Assembly (NCBI GenBank): GCA_035560235.1
Contig: DATMAG010000076.1
Location: 1-64,000, forward strand
Length of the DNA: 64,000 nucleotides
From: DASRDU01 sp035560235
GTDB taxonomy: Bacteria > Acidobacteriota > Blastocatellia > RBC074
Direction: 5' to 3'
Below, piece by piece: positions 1 through 9,434 of the stretch. The notes beneath the pieces were generated by a model. The model did no database searches and was not told where the DNA came from. It saw nothing but the letters and a program-made list of their open reading frames with translations. Position numbers and translations under genes: made by a program. Position 1 is the first letter of the stretch; each line of letters starts with the position of its first letter.

Positions 1-60
1 CTCGCGCCGTGGAGTGTCACGTTGCCTGCTACTGTCGCCGCTGGCGCTGGCCGATGCCAC

Positions 61-204
61 GCGCCTTGTCCCGTCGAGGTTCACGCTGGCCGCTCCTCAA
101 GCCAGAAGCGTGAACCTTCACGGGACAAGCCCGTGGCATCCAGGAAAGGTGGGCGCTGGTGTAGCGACGAGCGTGAACCTCCGCGGGACAAGCCCGTGGC
201 CTCC
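61..204. repeat. Dispersed repeat, three copies at left edge
   Basis: Two direct copies of a unit of about 33 bp lie at 108-141 and 171-204, sharing GCGTGAACCT then CGGGACAAGCCCGTGGC. A third, partial copy lies in inverted orientation at 61-89. Inside each unit CGGGACAAGCCCG can fold into a short hairpin. The stretch 1-331 holds no convincing gene; overlapping reading frames there only translate the repeat. It looks like a REP-like dispersed element, but only one locus is visible, so dispersal elsewhere in the genome is inference. Confidence 0.6.
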
Positions 205-331
205 TCTCAAAGCTTTCCGCAACGGCGCACCTATATCTCTTGGTTGACAGTCTTCCGGCTCTGGAATACAGTAGCGCTAAATTGCTGCGTAAATCCAGCA
301 GCGAATTAAAAGCGGTTCGCCCCAGTTTGTT

Positions 332-550
332 ATGGGCAAATTTAACGACGATACCAATTTTATCTTTGCAGACCCCAGCTTTCTGGCGGGTTTTGCCTCT
401 GTTATTGATCTTGGCGGGGCACTGATTGAGTACAATTTTTCGAGATCTCCACAAGAGGCAGATACTCGCGCAATTGCCAGCGACTGGGTCATCATCGGCA
501 AGGATATTAAATCAGCCGTAACAGAGTTTGAGCAGAAAAAAGAAAAGTAG
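332..550 (+). CDS. Small hypothetical protein upstream of the DUF2335 gene
   Basis: The predicted product is 72 residues, acidic to neutral, with no signal peptide or membrane segment. I do not recognise a named family. It contains a compact stretch around FADPSFLAGFASVIDLGG (residues about 12-29) and the segment SRSPQEADTRAIASDW (about 37-52) followed by a charged helix ending in EFEQKKEK. The ATG at 332 has no clear Shine-Dalgarno sequence. Its end overlaps the likely TTG start of the next gene (528) by 23 bases, which suggests the two were translationally coupled. The partner is a broken membrane protein of the DUF2335 family, so the pair may have formed a small accessory module. Function unknown. 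Confidence 0.55.
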   Translation: MGKFNDDTNFIFADPSFLAGFASVIDLGGALIEYNFSRSPQEADTRAIASDWVIIGKDIKSAVTEFEQKKEK

Positions 551-817
551 ATTGAGAAGAAAGCCACCCGGGCAGGCATTGCCACCTGACCTGATCAATC
601 GCAATCAGTCATCTCCCTCAGCATCAGCCAGTATCAGAATTACGCAGGCAGAGCACTCCTTATTCAGCGGGCCATTGCCCCCTCCCGATCTTTTAGCCAG
701 GTATGATCAGGTGATTCCGAACGGCGCGGATCGCCTCCTCAGGATGGCAGAGAATCAATCCGGTCACCGTCAGAAGATGGAAGCCTATTACCTGAAACAT
801 GAGAATCGGCGTGCTTA

Positions 818-1803
818 GAAACTATCTCAAAACGGGAGCTAACAACCAGATGTTGTAGTCCTATGATTCTATGCAATCTGCCGCCGCCAGACGCCGGTAC
901 CAGAGCAGCGCACAGGCCAGCCTCAGCAGTCCGAGGTAGTTGGCCGCCTTCTTCTCGTACCGGATCAGCAGCCCCCGGCACCTGGACAGCCAGGCGATCG
1001 TCCGCTCCACCACCCACCGCCGCGCCGGATATCTCTTCGCGCCGGGAGTCGGCGGCACTTCACTGCCGGAACGGATGTGGCCCTGATAGCCGGATGCTGC
1101 GACCACCTCCCGACTCGGCGCGTTGTCATAACCGGCATCGAGGCACAACTGCTCTGCCTGTCCGCTCTCTGACGCCGGGCGCTCGACCACGCAGGCGGCG
1201 AAGGTTTCCTCGAGCAGCAGATGATCATTGACATTGGCCGCGGCGACGACGATTGCGAGCGGGCCACCCTGCCCATCAACGAGCAGGCTCTTCTTCGTCC
1301 CGTTTTTCGCCCGGTCGGTCGGGTTCGGGCCGACCGCATCGCCGCCGCAGCGGGCTTTTCCCAGCGTCGCGTCGGCTGCCTGAGGAGTCCCATTCGACGA
1401 GGCCGAGTTCGTCACATTCGGCCACGAGCAGCGACCAGATCCGCTCAAACAGCCCGAGTCTGACCCACCGCTGGAAGGTGCGATGGACGGTCGAGTCATC
1501 GCCGAGATACGCAGGTAACTGGTTCCACTGACAGCCGGTGCGGAAGCGAAAGATCAGGGCGTCGAGAATTTTGCGCGGGTCTTCGCGTTTGCGTCCGGTG
1601 GCGCGTGGAGGATCGAACTGGTTGATCAGTGGTGCCAGGCGTGCCTACAACTCATCGGGCACCTGCCAGAGCGTGGGGATTCGTTTTTTGTGAGCCATAG
1701 GTTCCTCCCTGAAAAGAGGAGGTCATGATAGCTGAAGTGCCGTCTGAAGGCATTGCTGCTAACTACAAGATATTTTATATAGCTTCCATTTTGAGATAAT
1801 TTC
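818..1803 (-). mobile_element. IS5-family insertion sequence with TTA target duplication
   Basis: The element is 986 bp. Its ends are imperfect inverted repeats: GAAACTATCTCAAAACGGGA at 818-837, and on the other strand GAAATTATCTCAAAATGGAA reading in from 1803. Directly outside both ends lies TTA (815-817 and 1804-1806), a 3-bp duplication that fits the TNA pattern of some IS5 subgroups. It carries one transposase gene on the minus strand, now broken. Since the target gene is restored exactly when the element and one TTA are removed, the borders are well supported. Confidence 0.88.
861..1698 (-). pseudogene. IS5-family transposase, broken
   Basis: The reading starts at the ATG at 1698 (MAHKKRIPTLWQVPDEL) but meets an amber codon at 1645-1647 (codon 18), where relatives usually have a tryptophan. 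It continues with the IS5 N-terminal region (RTGCQWNQLPAYLGDDSTVH) until about 1385, where the frame changes by one base between ECDELGLVEW and QAADATLGKAR. The second frame holds the DDE core: AADATLGKA, LCLDAGYDN and RWVVERTIAWL, ending YRRLAAADC. Some IS5 groups make transposase by programmed frameshifting, so the frame change alone could be natural, but the amber codon suggests the element cannot make transposase unless the stop is read through. Confidence 0.82.
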
Positions 1804-2017
1804 TTACGTCGGCCAACTCTGCGCCTTCATTCTTGGAGTTACAGGCTTAAGCTTTGGAACGTATCTCATTGTCAATGGACACGACTGAGCTGGTACAACA
1901 TTAGCTGGCGCAACACTGGTCAGCCTGGTAACAGCTTTTCTGAAAGGAACACAATCAAGAAAGGAAGAGCGAGAGCGGCGCGAAAACCAAAACAGGGCAC
2001 TCACCAAACTTTAACTG

Positions 2018-3655
2018 CTATTTTGCTTTCAGTGTCTCCTCATGCATCTCGCGCAACCTGAATTTCTGAATCTTGCCCGAAGCCGTCATCGGAAAGTCGT
2101 TCACGAAGCGCATGTATTTTGGAATCTTGAACCGCGCGATCTTTCCCTGACAGAAATTCCGCAACTCCTCTTCAGTTGCTGCTGCGCCCGCTTTCAAACG
2201 CACTGCCGCCGCCACCTCTTCGCCGAAGAATTCGCTGCTGATGGCGTAGACACAGGCATCAGCGACTGACTCGTGCTGGCGCAGCAGGTCTTCGACCTCT
2301 TTGGGTGAGATGTTTTCGCCGCCGCGAATGATGATGTCCTTGATGCGGCCCGTGATGCGCACGTAACCATCTGCATCCATCGTTGCCTGATCGCCGGTGC
2401 TCAGCCAGCCGTCATCGTCAATCGCCCGGCGCGTGGCTTCGGAGTTGTTCCAGTAACCTTTCATCACGTTGTAGCCGCGCACGCACAGTTCGCCGGGTTC
2501 ATTCACGCCGACCTGCTGGCGCGTGACCGGATCAATGATCTTCACTTCCATTTCGGGCAGCACGCGGCCCACGGTCTGCGTGCGGTTGGCGATTGAATCG
2601 TCACGCGCCGTCTGTGTAATGCCGGGCGAAGCTTCGGTCAGGCCGTAAATGATCGTGATCTCGCGCAGGTTCATCTCATCAATCGCCCGGCGCATCAGCG
2701 CTTCAGGACAGAGCGATCCGGCCATCACGCCCGTGCGCAGCGATGACAGATCGAAGCGCGCAAACTCAGGGTCTTCCATCTCAGCCAGAAACATCGTCGG
2801 CACGCCGTAAAGCGCAGTGCAGCGTTCGCGCTCGATGGTTTCAAGCACGCGGCGCGCATCGAAGGCTTCGACCGGACAGAGGCAGACGCCGTGCGTGTAT
2901 GAGCCGAGCACGCCGATCACGCAGCCGAAGCAGTGAAAAAGCGGCACGCACAGACATAGCCGATCCTGCGGCGTGTAACCCAGCCCTTCACCCAGCCAGT
3001 AGCCGTTGTTGACAATGTTGCGACTCGTCAGCATCACGCCTTTCGGAAAACCCGTCGTGCCGGACGTGTACTGCATATTGATCACGTCATCCAGCCAGAC
3101 TTCGCTTTCGCGTGCGTCAAGCTGCGCTTCAGTGATTTCAGCCGCGCGCATTCGCAACGCTTCGTAAGGCATCAGACCTTCAGGGCAGGCATCATCCGCG
3201 CCGCGACTGATGAAGATAGCGCGCTTCAGGTGCGGCAAACGCATTTCACCTGCCGCGCCGATTTCGCGCAGCGCGCCGATGTAATCAATGTCACGAAAGC
3301 CGCGAATGGTGATGACGGTCGCAGCCTCGCTCTGCCGCAGCAGGTAATCAATCTCGTGCGCCCGCAATGAAGTATTGACTGTGACGAGAATCGCGCCGAT
3401 TTTGGCCAGCGCAAATTGCAGCACGACCCATTCCGGCACATTCGTCGCCCACAGCGCGACCCGTTCGCCGCGTTCAACTCCGCACGCCATCAGCCCGCGC
3501 GCGATCAGCCGGGCTTCGCTTTCAAGCTCAGCGAACGTGAAGCGCAGATTGCGATCTGCATAAACGAGCGCTTCATTATTTGGAATCGTTTCGGCCAGCC
3601 GCGTGAGCAGCGCGCCGACAGTAACATCGCGGATAGTTGTGGTCTCAATTGTCAT
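2018..3655 (-). CDS. Acyl-CoA synthetase (AMP-forming), fatty-acid CoA ligase type
   Basis: The 545-residue protein is a member of the ANL (AMP-binding) superfamily. It would activate a carboxylic acid, probably a fatty acid, with ATP to an acyl-adenylate and transfer it to CoA in the cytoplasm. The P-loop YTSGTTGFPKG is at residues 196-206; the adenine motif region IIYGLTEASP follows; the hinge motif GWLSTGDQATMDADGYVRI and RIKDIIIRGGENISPKEVE come next; the catalytic lysine lies in TASGKIQKFRL near the C-terminus. Length is normal for the family. The start at 3655 fits the family N-terminus and overlaps the 3' end of a gene remnant at 3645-3860. Chain-length preference cannot be read from the sequence. 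Confidence 0.92.
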   Translation of the reverse strand: MTIETTTIRDVTVGALLTRLAETIPNNEALVYADRNLRFTFAELESEARLIARGLMACGVERGERVALWATNVPEWVVLQFALAKIGAILVTVNTSLRAHEIDYLLRQSEAATVITIRGFRDIDYIGALREIGAAGEMRLPHLKRAIFISRGADDACPEGLMPYEALRMRAAEITEAQLDARESEVWLDDVINMQYTSGTTGFPKGVMLTSRNIVNNGYWLGEGLGYTPQDRLCLCVPLFHCFGCVIGVLGSYTHGVCLCPVEAFDARRVLETIERERCTALYGVPTMFLAEMEDPEFARFDLSSLRTGVMAGSLCPEALMRRAIDEMNLREITIIYGLTEASPGITQTARDDSIANRTQTVGRVLPEMEVKIIDPVTRQQVGVNEPGELCVRGYNVMKGYWNNSEATRRAIDDDGWLSTGDQATMDADGYVRITGRIKDIIIRGGENISPKEVEDLLRQHESVADACVYAISSEFFGEEVAAAVRLKAGAAATEEELRNFCQGKIARFKIPKYMRFVNDFPMTASGKIQKFRLREMHEETLKAK

Positions 3656-3860
3656 GGCAAACCCGGTTCCTGCAGATGAGGGACTCCCACGCCATTGCTG
3701 ACAGACGCGCGCGCGCCCGCGACTCGAACTCGAAAAGGCTCACGGCCGCGGTCACTGTTTCCTGAATCGCCGCGTCACCGGCTGCGGGCGCGGGCGCCAG
3801 CAATGACGTGCCTGCCAGCGCACTGACTGTCTGCAATGCTTCTCTGCGCGAAGCTTTCAT
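3645..3860 (-). pseudogene. N-terminal remnant of a Tat-exported alpha-hydroxy-acid oxidase
   Basis: The reading frame of 71 codons starts with a twin-arginine-like signal (MKASRREALQTVSALAG, hydrophobic run, Ala-rich cleavage region). It then enters a segment, SLFEFESRARARLSAMAWE at about 41-59, that resembles the beginning of FMN-dependent alpha-hydroxy-acid oxidases (typically LFDFEALARERLPPMAW). After about 60 codons the resemblance stops and the frame runs into the start of the acyl-CoA ligase. A good ribosome site (AAGGGA) precedes the ATG. Full proteins of this family have more than 350 residues, so this is probably a 5' stub left by a deletion. The family assignment rests on a short match. 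Confidence 0.5.
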
Positions 3861-4029
3861 GGTTCCCTTTCAGAAGCTGATGTATGACGGCTGGAAACGC
3901 GGTTGATTGTACCTGCAACCTTTTGCTTTCGCCATTGCGCGCCCGCGCCCGGTCGTGAAATTATCTGCCTGGAATCATCCGCATGGTTTTCAACTGACAT
4001 CACCACCAATCACGGGAGACACTTCAGAC

Positions 4030-4881
4030 ATGAATCGCAGAACCTTTCTCAACACAACTGCGCGCGGCACGGTCGGCGGCCTCTGCCTTGCGGCCCTCAA
4101 CTCAGCGCACAATGCAGCCCTTGCCGGAAAGATCAACAAGGTCGGACTTCAGCTTTACACGCTGCGCAATCAGATGCAGCAGGACGTTGAAGGCACGCTC
4201 GCCAGGGTCGCGCAGCTTGGTTATCAGGAAGTCGAATTTGCGGGCTATCAGAACAAAACGCCGCAGCAGATCAGAGACATTCTGAAAAAGAACGGCCTGA
4301 CCTCTCCCTCAGCGCACTTTCCGCTGACCAGCTTTGGCGACAAGACCGAAAAGGTGATCGGCGTGGCAAAGACCATCGGCCACAGCTACATTGTCTGCCC
4401 CTGGCTCGAACCCTCGCAGCGGCAGAGCCTGGATGATTACAAGCGTCTGGCCGCAACACTCAACAAGGCCGGTGAAGCGTGCAGAAAAGCCGGGATTCAG
4501 ATGGCCTACCACAATCACGATTTCGAGTTCGCGCCGCTTGACGGCAAACTGCCGTTTGACCTGCTGCTCGCAGAAACCGATCCGAAGCTGGTGAAGATGG
4601 AACTTGACCTGTACTGGATTACCAAAGCAGGTCACGACCCGCTGGCTTACTTTGCGAAACAGCCGGGCCGCTTCCCGCTCGTTCACGTCAAGGACATGGA
4701 CAACACGCCGCAGAAGGGTTTCACCGAGGTCGGACGCGGCACGATTGATTTCAAGAAGATCTTTGCGCAGTCAGACAAGGCCGGAATCAAACATTATTTC
4801 GTCGAGCAGGATCAGACTCCGGGCTCACCATTCGACAGCATCAAAATCAGCGTTGAGTACCTGAAGCAGCTGACGTTCTGA
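4030..4881 (+). CDS. Tat-exported sugar phosphate isomerase/epimerase-like protein
   Basis: The protein has 283 residues. The N-terminus MNRRTFLNTTARGTVGG followed by a hydrophobic stretch is a twin-arginine export signal, and the ATG at 4030 has GGGAGA upstream, so I prefer it to starts further up. The mature part is a xylose-isomerase-like TIM barrel (AP endonuclease 2 superfamily): VGLQLYTLRN, then VEFAGY, YHNHDFEF, LDLYWITKAGHDP, VHVKDMD and EVGRGTIDF, which carry the usual metal-binding Glu, Asp and His residues. Proteins of this kind act in the periplasm on sugars or inositols, but the substrate cannot be told. The gene converges on a fuconolactonase-like gene, a hint of sugar catabolism. 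Confidence 0.85.
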   Translation: MNRRTFLNTTARGTVGGLCLAALNSAHNAALAGKINKVGLQLYTLRNQMQQDVEGTLARVAQLGYQEVEFAGYQNKTPQQIRDILKKNGLTSPSAHFPLTSFGDKTEKVIGVAKTIGHSYIVCPWLEPSQRQSLDDYKRLAATLNKAGEACRKAGIQMAYHNHDFEFAPLDGKLPFDLLLAETDPKLVKMELDLYWITKAGHDPLAYFAKQPGRFPLVHVKDMDNTPQKGFTEVGRGTIDFKKIFAQSDKAGIKHYFVEQDQTPGSPFDSIKISVEYLKQLTF

Positions 4882-4899
4882 TCCTTACAGAAGAGAGCA

Positions 4900-4983
4900 C
4901 GGAACAAACGGAAAGAACGGAACAGACGGAAAAATATTCAGCCGGGTATGATTTCGTCTGTTTCGTTCTTTCCGTTTGTTCCG
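4900..4983. repeat. Intergenic palindrome, CGGAACAAACGGAAA family
   Basis: The left arm 4900-4932 is built from repeated units (CGGAACAAACGGAAAGAACG and on). The right arm 4952-4983 is its near-perfect reverse complement, with about two differences. The loop is about 19 bp. It lies between two convergent genes, so it could end both transcripts, but there is no clean T-run. Two relatives lie at 12271-12379 and 14311-14354. Confidence 0.8.
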
Positions 4984-5015
4984 TTATCTCGCTTCTGTCT
5001 TCCCTGACTGAATCG

Positions 5016-5855
<840 letters not shown>

Positions 5856-5885
5856 TTCTCCTCCCAAATCAGCCGACGCGAAAAA

Positions 5886-7148
5886 CTAAACACCGCGAAT
5901 CGCATTGACCGGATCGAGCCGCGCCGCCCGCACCGCAGGCCACATTCCGGCAATCAGTCCGACGCTGACTGAGACCAGCAACCCGACCACGATGGCCCAC
6001 AACGGCACTGCCGCCGGAAAGCTGATGATGAACCGCAGGGCAAATGCAAAAAGAAAGCCGAACGCGATGCCGATCATTCCGCCCGCGCCGGTCAGCGTGG
6101 CGGCTTCAATCAGAAACTGCATCAGCACATCGCGCCGCCGCGCGCCAATCGCCCGCCGGATGCCGATTTCAGAAGTGCGCTCGGTCACAGTCACCAGCAT
6201 GATGTTCATCACGCCGACCCCGCCGACAAATAATCCGGCCAGCGCAATCGGCACGACAATCGCGGCCAGTCCGACGATGATCTGCTGCACGGCTTCAAAG
6301 ACCTGTTCGGCGCGGTTGACGCCGAAATTGTTCGGCGCATCAGCAGGCACATTGCGCCGCACGCGCAGCGTGTACGTCACCTGATCAATGACTTCATCAA
6401 CCTGACCGGCGCGCGCACGCACGACAATCACTGTGCCTTCGATTTCAGGATACATCGCGGCAATCGTCTCAAACGGCGCGTAAACAATGCGCTCGTCAAG
6501 ATCATCGCTGCCGATCACGCCTTCGCCCGAAGCCTGAGCCAGCACGCCGATGACGCGAAACACGCGGCCATCAATGCGCACTTCCTTGTCGAGCGGGTCT
6601 GCCTCCTCAAACAACTGCCGCGCAATGCCCGCACCGATCACCACGACATTCGCCCGCAGCGTTCTTTCGGCCTGCGTGAAAAAACGCCCGCGTTCGACGC
6701 GCACCGAAACAATGTCAGGAAAGTTTTCCCACACACCCAGAATCAGCGGATTGATCGCTTCACGTCCGCGCGCCGTCATCTTCGCCTTGTCTGCCGAAGG
6801 CCCGTAACTGCCGCGAATTTTCTGCGGCGAGACACCGAACGGTTTGTCGAGCGCAGCCACTGCAAGCGCGTCTTCATAAGTCAGTTCCCTGCGCGCCCGC
6901 TCTTCCGCCGTCGGTCGCCTGAACGAAGGCCCGATCTTTTCCTCCTTGGTGAAATAGATGACATTGGGCGCGCTCTTCTCGGTGATTGCGGCCACCCGCG
7001 CCGAAAGCCCTGTCAGCACCGCGCCAACCATCACAACAACGGCACTGCCGATAATGACGCCAGTCAGCGTCAGCGCTGCCCGCAGCTTGTGCGCCTGCAG
7101 CGAATCAAACACGGTGAGCATAATGTCTTTGAATAACTGACGCTGCAT
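5886..7148 (-). CDS. MacB/FtsX-type ABC transporter permease
   Basis: The protein has about 420 residues. One membrane segment near the N-terminus (LRAALTLTGVIIGSAVVVMV) is followed by a large periplasmic MacB-type domain and three C-terminal membrane segments (for example GVGVMNIMLVTVTERTSEIG), ending in the typical DPVNAIRGV. The motif RTSEIGIRRAIGARRRDVL is the FtsX coupling loop. Such proteins pair with an ATPase to move lipids or peptides or to transmit force, not to pump classic solutes. The frame is open upstream to 7313, but that part translates a palindrome, so the start was placed at 7148. A paralogous permease lies just upstream. No ATPase gene is next to them. Confidence 0.88.
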   Translation of the reverse strand: MQRQLFKDIMLTVFDSLQAHKLRAALTLTGVIIGSAVVVMVGAVLTGLSARVAAITEKSAPNVIYFTKEEKIGPSFRRPTAEERARRELTYEDALAVAALDKPFGVSPQKIRGSYGPSADKAKMTARGREAINPLILGVWENFPDIVSVRVERGRFFTQAERTLRANVVVIGAGIARQLFEEADPLDKEVRIDGRVFRVIGVLAQASGEGVIGSDDLDERIVYAPFETIAAMYPEIEGTVIVVRARAGQVDEVIDQVTYTLRVRRNVPADAPNNFGVNRAEQVFEAVQQIIVGLAAIVVPIALAGLFVGGVGVMNIMLVTVTERTSEIGIRRAIGARRRDVLMQFLIEAATLTGAGGMIGIAFGFLFAFALRFIISFPAAVPLWAIVVGLLVSVSVGLIAGMWPAVRAARLDPVNAIRGV

Positions 7149-7203
7149 AAGAATCAAAAAGGCAATAACAACCTTCAGCCATTCAATCAAACAGAACCAC
7201 GCA

Positions 7204-7292
7204 GCGCGACGGTGTCTGGAGTTCCAGCCTGAGCTGGTCCGGGTTGAACTTAGAAAAACCAGCTGAAGCTGGAACTCCAGACACCGTCGCGC
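7204..7292. repeat. Intergenic palindrome between two permease genes
   Basis: Arms 7204-7237 and 7259-7292 are reverse complements over 34 bp with two mismatches (core GACGGTGTCTGGAGTTCCAG). The loop is about 21 bp. It lies between two same-strand permease genes that look like one operon, and it extends the downstream frame artificially. Confidence 0.85.
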
Positions 7293-7339
7293 CGAGTCAG
7301 CAGTTTCGATCAATCTTACAGTGATCCGGGTCGGCAGAT

Positions 7340-8686
7340 TTATTCCGTTCTCAAGGCTTCAATCGGATCGAGATGTGCGGCGCGGCGGGCCGGAAAGACT
7401 CCGAAGACGATGCCGACCAGGCTGGAAACAATGATCGCCATTGCGAGCGCCCACAGCGGCATGCGCAGCGGAAACTGTGTGAGCTTTGCGCCGAGCCGGA
7501 CAATCAGCCACGCCAGCATTACGCCACACGCGCCACCGGTCAGCGTCAGCAGCGTTGATTCAATCAGAAACTGCGCCAGAATGTCGCGCCGCCGCGCGCC
7601 GAGGCTTTTGCGAATCCCGATTTCGCGGGTTCGCTCAGTCACCGAAGCGAGCATCATATTCATCACCACGATGCCGCCGACCGCGAGCGCAATGGCCGTC
7701 AGCGGATAAAGCACTGCGCCGACGATGCCGGTCAGTTGTCCGGCAAAGGCCTCGATGCTGCGGGCTGTGGTCAGGCTGAAATTGTCTGAAGCGCCGGGCT
7801 GCAGGCGTCGCTGCTGCCGCATGGCAAAACGCACGGCATCTTCAATCTGCTCACGCGACATTTCGCCGTCTGATCCTTCCCTGGCCCTGGCCACCAGCGC
7901 GATGGAACGCGAACGCGCGCCGAAGACTTTGGCAAACGTGCCGAGCGGCATCTGCACGATGGCATCCTGCGATGCGCCGAAGGATGAACCGCGCGCCTTC
8001 AGCACGCCAACGACTTCATATGAAGCCGCGCCAACCTTGATCGTTTTTCCTGTCGGTTCATCGGTCGGAAAAAGATCATCGGCAATGTCAGCGCCGATGA
8101 CGCAGACCGGACGGCGATAATCTTCATCAGGTTCGGTCAGTTCGCGCCCGCGTTCGATTTTGAGCGATGACAGTTCCACGATGTTCGGCGTCACGCCCTG
8201 CACGGCGATGCCATTGAGCGTCTGATTGCCGCGCTGCACGGGCAGCGAAGCGTCAACCTGAGCGCCGACTTCAAACGCGCTGCCCAGCCGTGTGCGCAAC
8301 CCGTTCAGGTCTTCAATCGTGATGTCCGGTCGTCTGGCCAGCGCTTCGACAAAGGCCTGCCCGTCACCGATGAAATCCTGAAACGAAGCCTTGTCAATGC
8401 GCACGGCCTTCGGCCCCAGTTCCGCCGCCTGCTGCGCGACATAATTCTGTGCGCCTTCAAGCAGCGCCGCGACCAGCGCGACCACCGCCACGCCAATCAC
8501 AATGCCCAGCACCGTCAGACTCGAACGCAGTCCGTGCGCCCGAATCGAATCAACCGCCAGGCTCAGCGCCTCGGCCTGACGCCGCGCTCCGGCCAGCCAC
8601 AAACGCCACCAGCCAGCGTCGGCAGCAGTCCGGCGCTCGCGTGACGCATCAATGTGATCGGAGATGATGGCAGTATCCTTCAGCAC
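7340..8686 (-). CDS. MacB/FtsX-type ABC transporter permease, paralogue
   Basis: The protein has 448 residues with the same plan as its neighbour at 5886-7148. A cytoplasmic N-terminal tail precedes a first membrane helix (SSLTVLGIVIGVAVVALVAA). Then come a periplasmic domain and three C-terminal helices including VGGIVVMNMMLASVTERTRE, then the coupling loop EIGIRKSLGARRRDIL and the end DPIEALRTE. The two genes are co-directional and probably act as a heteromeric permease pair with an ATPase encoded elsewhere. Substrate unknown; lipid or macrolide-type efflux, or envelope maintenance, are family possibilities. Confidence 0.88.
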   Translation of the reverse strand: MLKDTAIISDHIDASRERRTAADAGWWRLWLAGARRQAEALSLAVDSIRAHGLRSSLTVLGIVIGVAVVALVAALLEGAQNYVAQQAAELGPKAVRIDKASFQDFIGDGQAFVEALARRPDITIEDLNGLRTRLGSAFEVGAQVDASLPVQRGNQTLNGIAVQGVTPNIVELSSLKIERGRELTEPDEDYRRPVCVIGADIADDLFPTDEPTGKTIKVGAASYEVVGVLKARGSSFGASQDAIVQMPLGTFAKVFGARSRSIALVARAREGSDGEMSREQIEDAVRFAMRQQRRLQPGASDNFSLTTARSIEAFAGQLTGIVGAVLYPLTAIALAVGGIVVMNMMLASVTERTREIGIRKSLGARRRDILAQFLIESTLLTLTGGACGVMLAWLIVRLGAKLTQFPLRMPLWALAMAIIVSSLVGIVFGVFPARRAAHLDPIEALRTE

Positions 8687-8780
8687 GGCTTTTGTGGTCT
8701 TCAGTTTCAGATTTGATTACCGCATTGTCATTGTAAGGGGGAAGCTTGTTTTTTCCGTCACAGCCGTTTCAGGCTTTTGT

Positions 8781-9434
8781 TCAGTTGAAGCGGTTCGCAA
8801 AAAAATCAGACGGCAGATCAGTGAGCGATCTGACGACATAATCGGCCTGCAATTCATCGTGCGTGGTCAGCACGCCGATGGTGAACATTCCGGCCCGCCG
8901 TCCGGCTTCGATGCCTGCCGGAGCGTCTTCGACCACAATGCAGCGCGCCGGGTCAGTCTCGAGCTTTGCCGCTGCCGCCAGAAAAACATCGGGCGCGGGC
9001 TTGCCCTGCCTGACTTCTTCAGAAGACATCACGGCATCAAAGAGCGATTCGATGCCGGTCGCAGCAAAGACCGCATCAATATTGCCTCGCGGCGCTGAAG
9101 TGCCGAGCGCCTGCCGCCAGCCTTCGGCCTTCAGCTTTTCAAGCCAGAACCGCCCGCCCGGCAGCAGGTCGAGTCCCTGCGTGCGAATCAGCGCGCGATA
9201 CTTTTCTTCCTTCTCGAGCGCCAGCCGCGCCACTTCGCTGTCGGGCAGGTCAGGTCCGAAGTATCCGCGCAGAATTTCATCGTTGCGTTTGCCGAAATCG
9301 GCCACGAACTGATCATAAGCGAAACTGAAATTTTCAGCCTCCATCACGGCGCGCCACGCCTGCCAGTGATATTCGACCGAGTTGATGAGTGTGCCGTCGA
9401 GATCCCAGATGACGGCCCGATAATGATTGTTCAT
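8781..9434 (-). CDS. HAD-superfamily phosphatase (beta-phosphoglucomutase-like)
   Basis: The 217-residue protein begins MNNHYRAVIWDLDGTLINS, with the nucleophile motif DLDGT at about residues 11-15. LGTSAPRGNIDAV is motif II, KPAPDVFLAA holds the motif III lysine, and CIVVEDAPAGIEAGRRAGM is motif IV with the acidic metal ligands. The helical cap between motifs I and II has the size of the beta-phosphoglucomutase or phosphoglycolate phosphatase branch. It probably dephosphorylates or isomerises a small sugar phosphate in the cytoplasm; the substrate is unknown. The start at 9434 was chosen because the upstream open frame only translates a palindrome. Confidence 0.88.
   Translation of the reverse strand: MNNHYRAVIWDLDGTLINSVEYHWQAWRAVMEAENFSFAYDQFVADFGKRNDEILRGYFGPDLPDSEVARLALEKEEKYRALIRTQGLDLLPGGRFWLEKLKAEGWRQALGTSAPRGNIDAVFAATGIESLFDAVMSSEEVRQGKPAPDVFLAAAAKLETDPARCIVVEDAPAGIEAGRRAGMFTIGVLTTHDELQADYVVRSLTDLPSDFFANRFN

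Larger units (their letters stand above)
528..2014 (+). pseudogene. DUF2335 membrane protein, split by an IS element
   Basis: The 5' part (528-817) encodes about 96 residues with the DUF2335 hallmark FSGPLPPPDLLARYDQVIPN followed by ADRLLRMAENQSGHRQKME. The reading is broken by the IS at 818-1803. Removing the IS plus one copy of the TTA duplication joins codon TA|C at 816-817/1807 in frame and restores YVGQLCAFILGVTGLSFG and the C-terminal membrane hairpin ending ALTKL with a stop at 2012-2014, about 165 codons in all. A second lesion, an in-frame TGA at 1886-1888 (after IVNGHD), shows further decay. The likely start is TTG at 528, overlapping the upstream gene. Family function is unknown; members are small inner-membrane proteins. 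The identification rests on recognised motif order, not a search. Confidence 0.8.

Noticed and set aside
1804..2007. 67-codon minus-strand frame right of the IS
   Set aside because: It is antisense to the 3' part of the DUF2335 gene, whose plus-strand reading is clearly the ancestral one.
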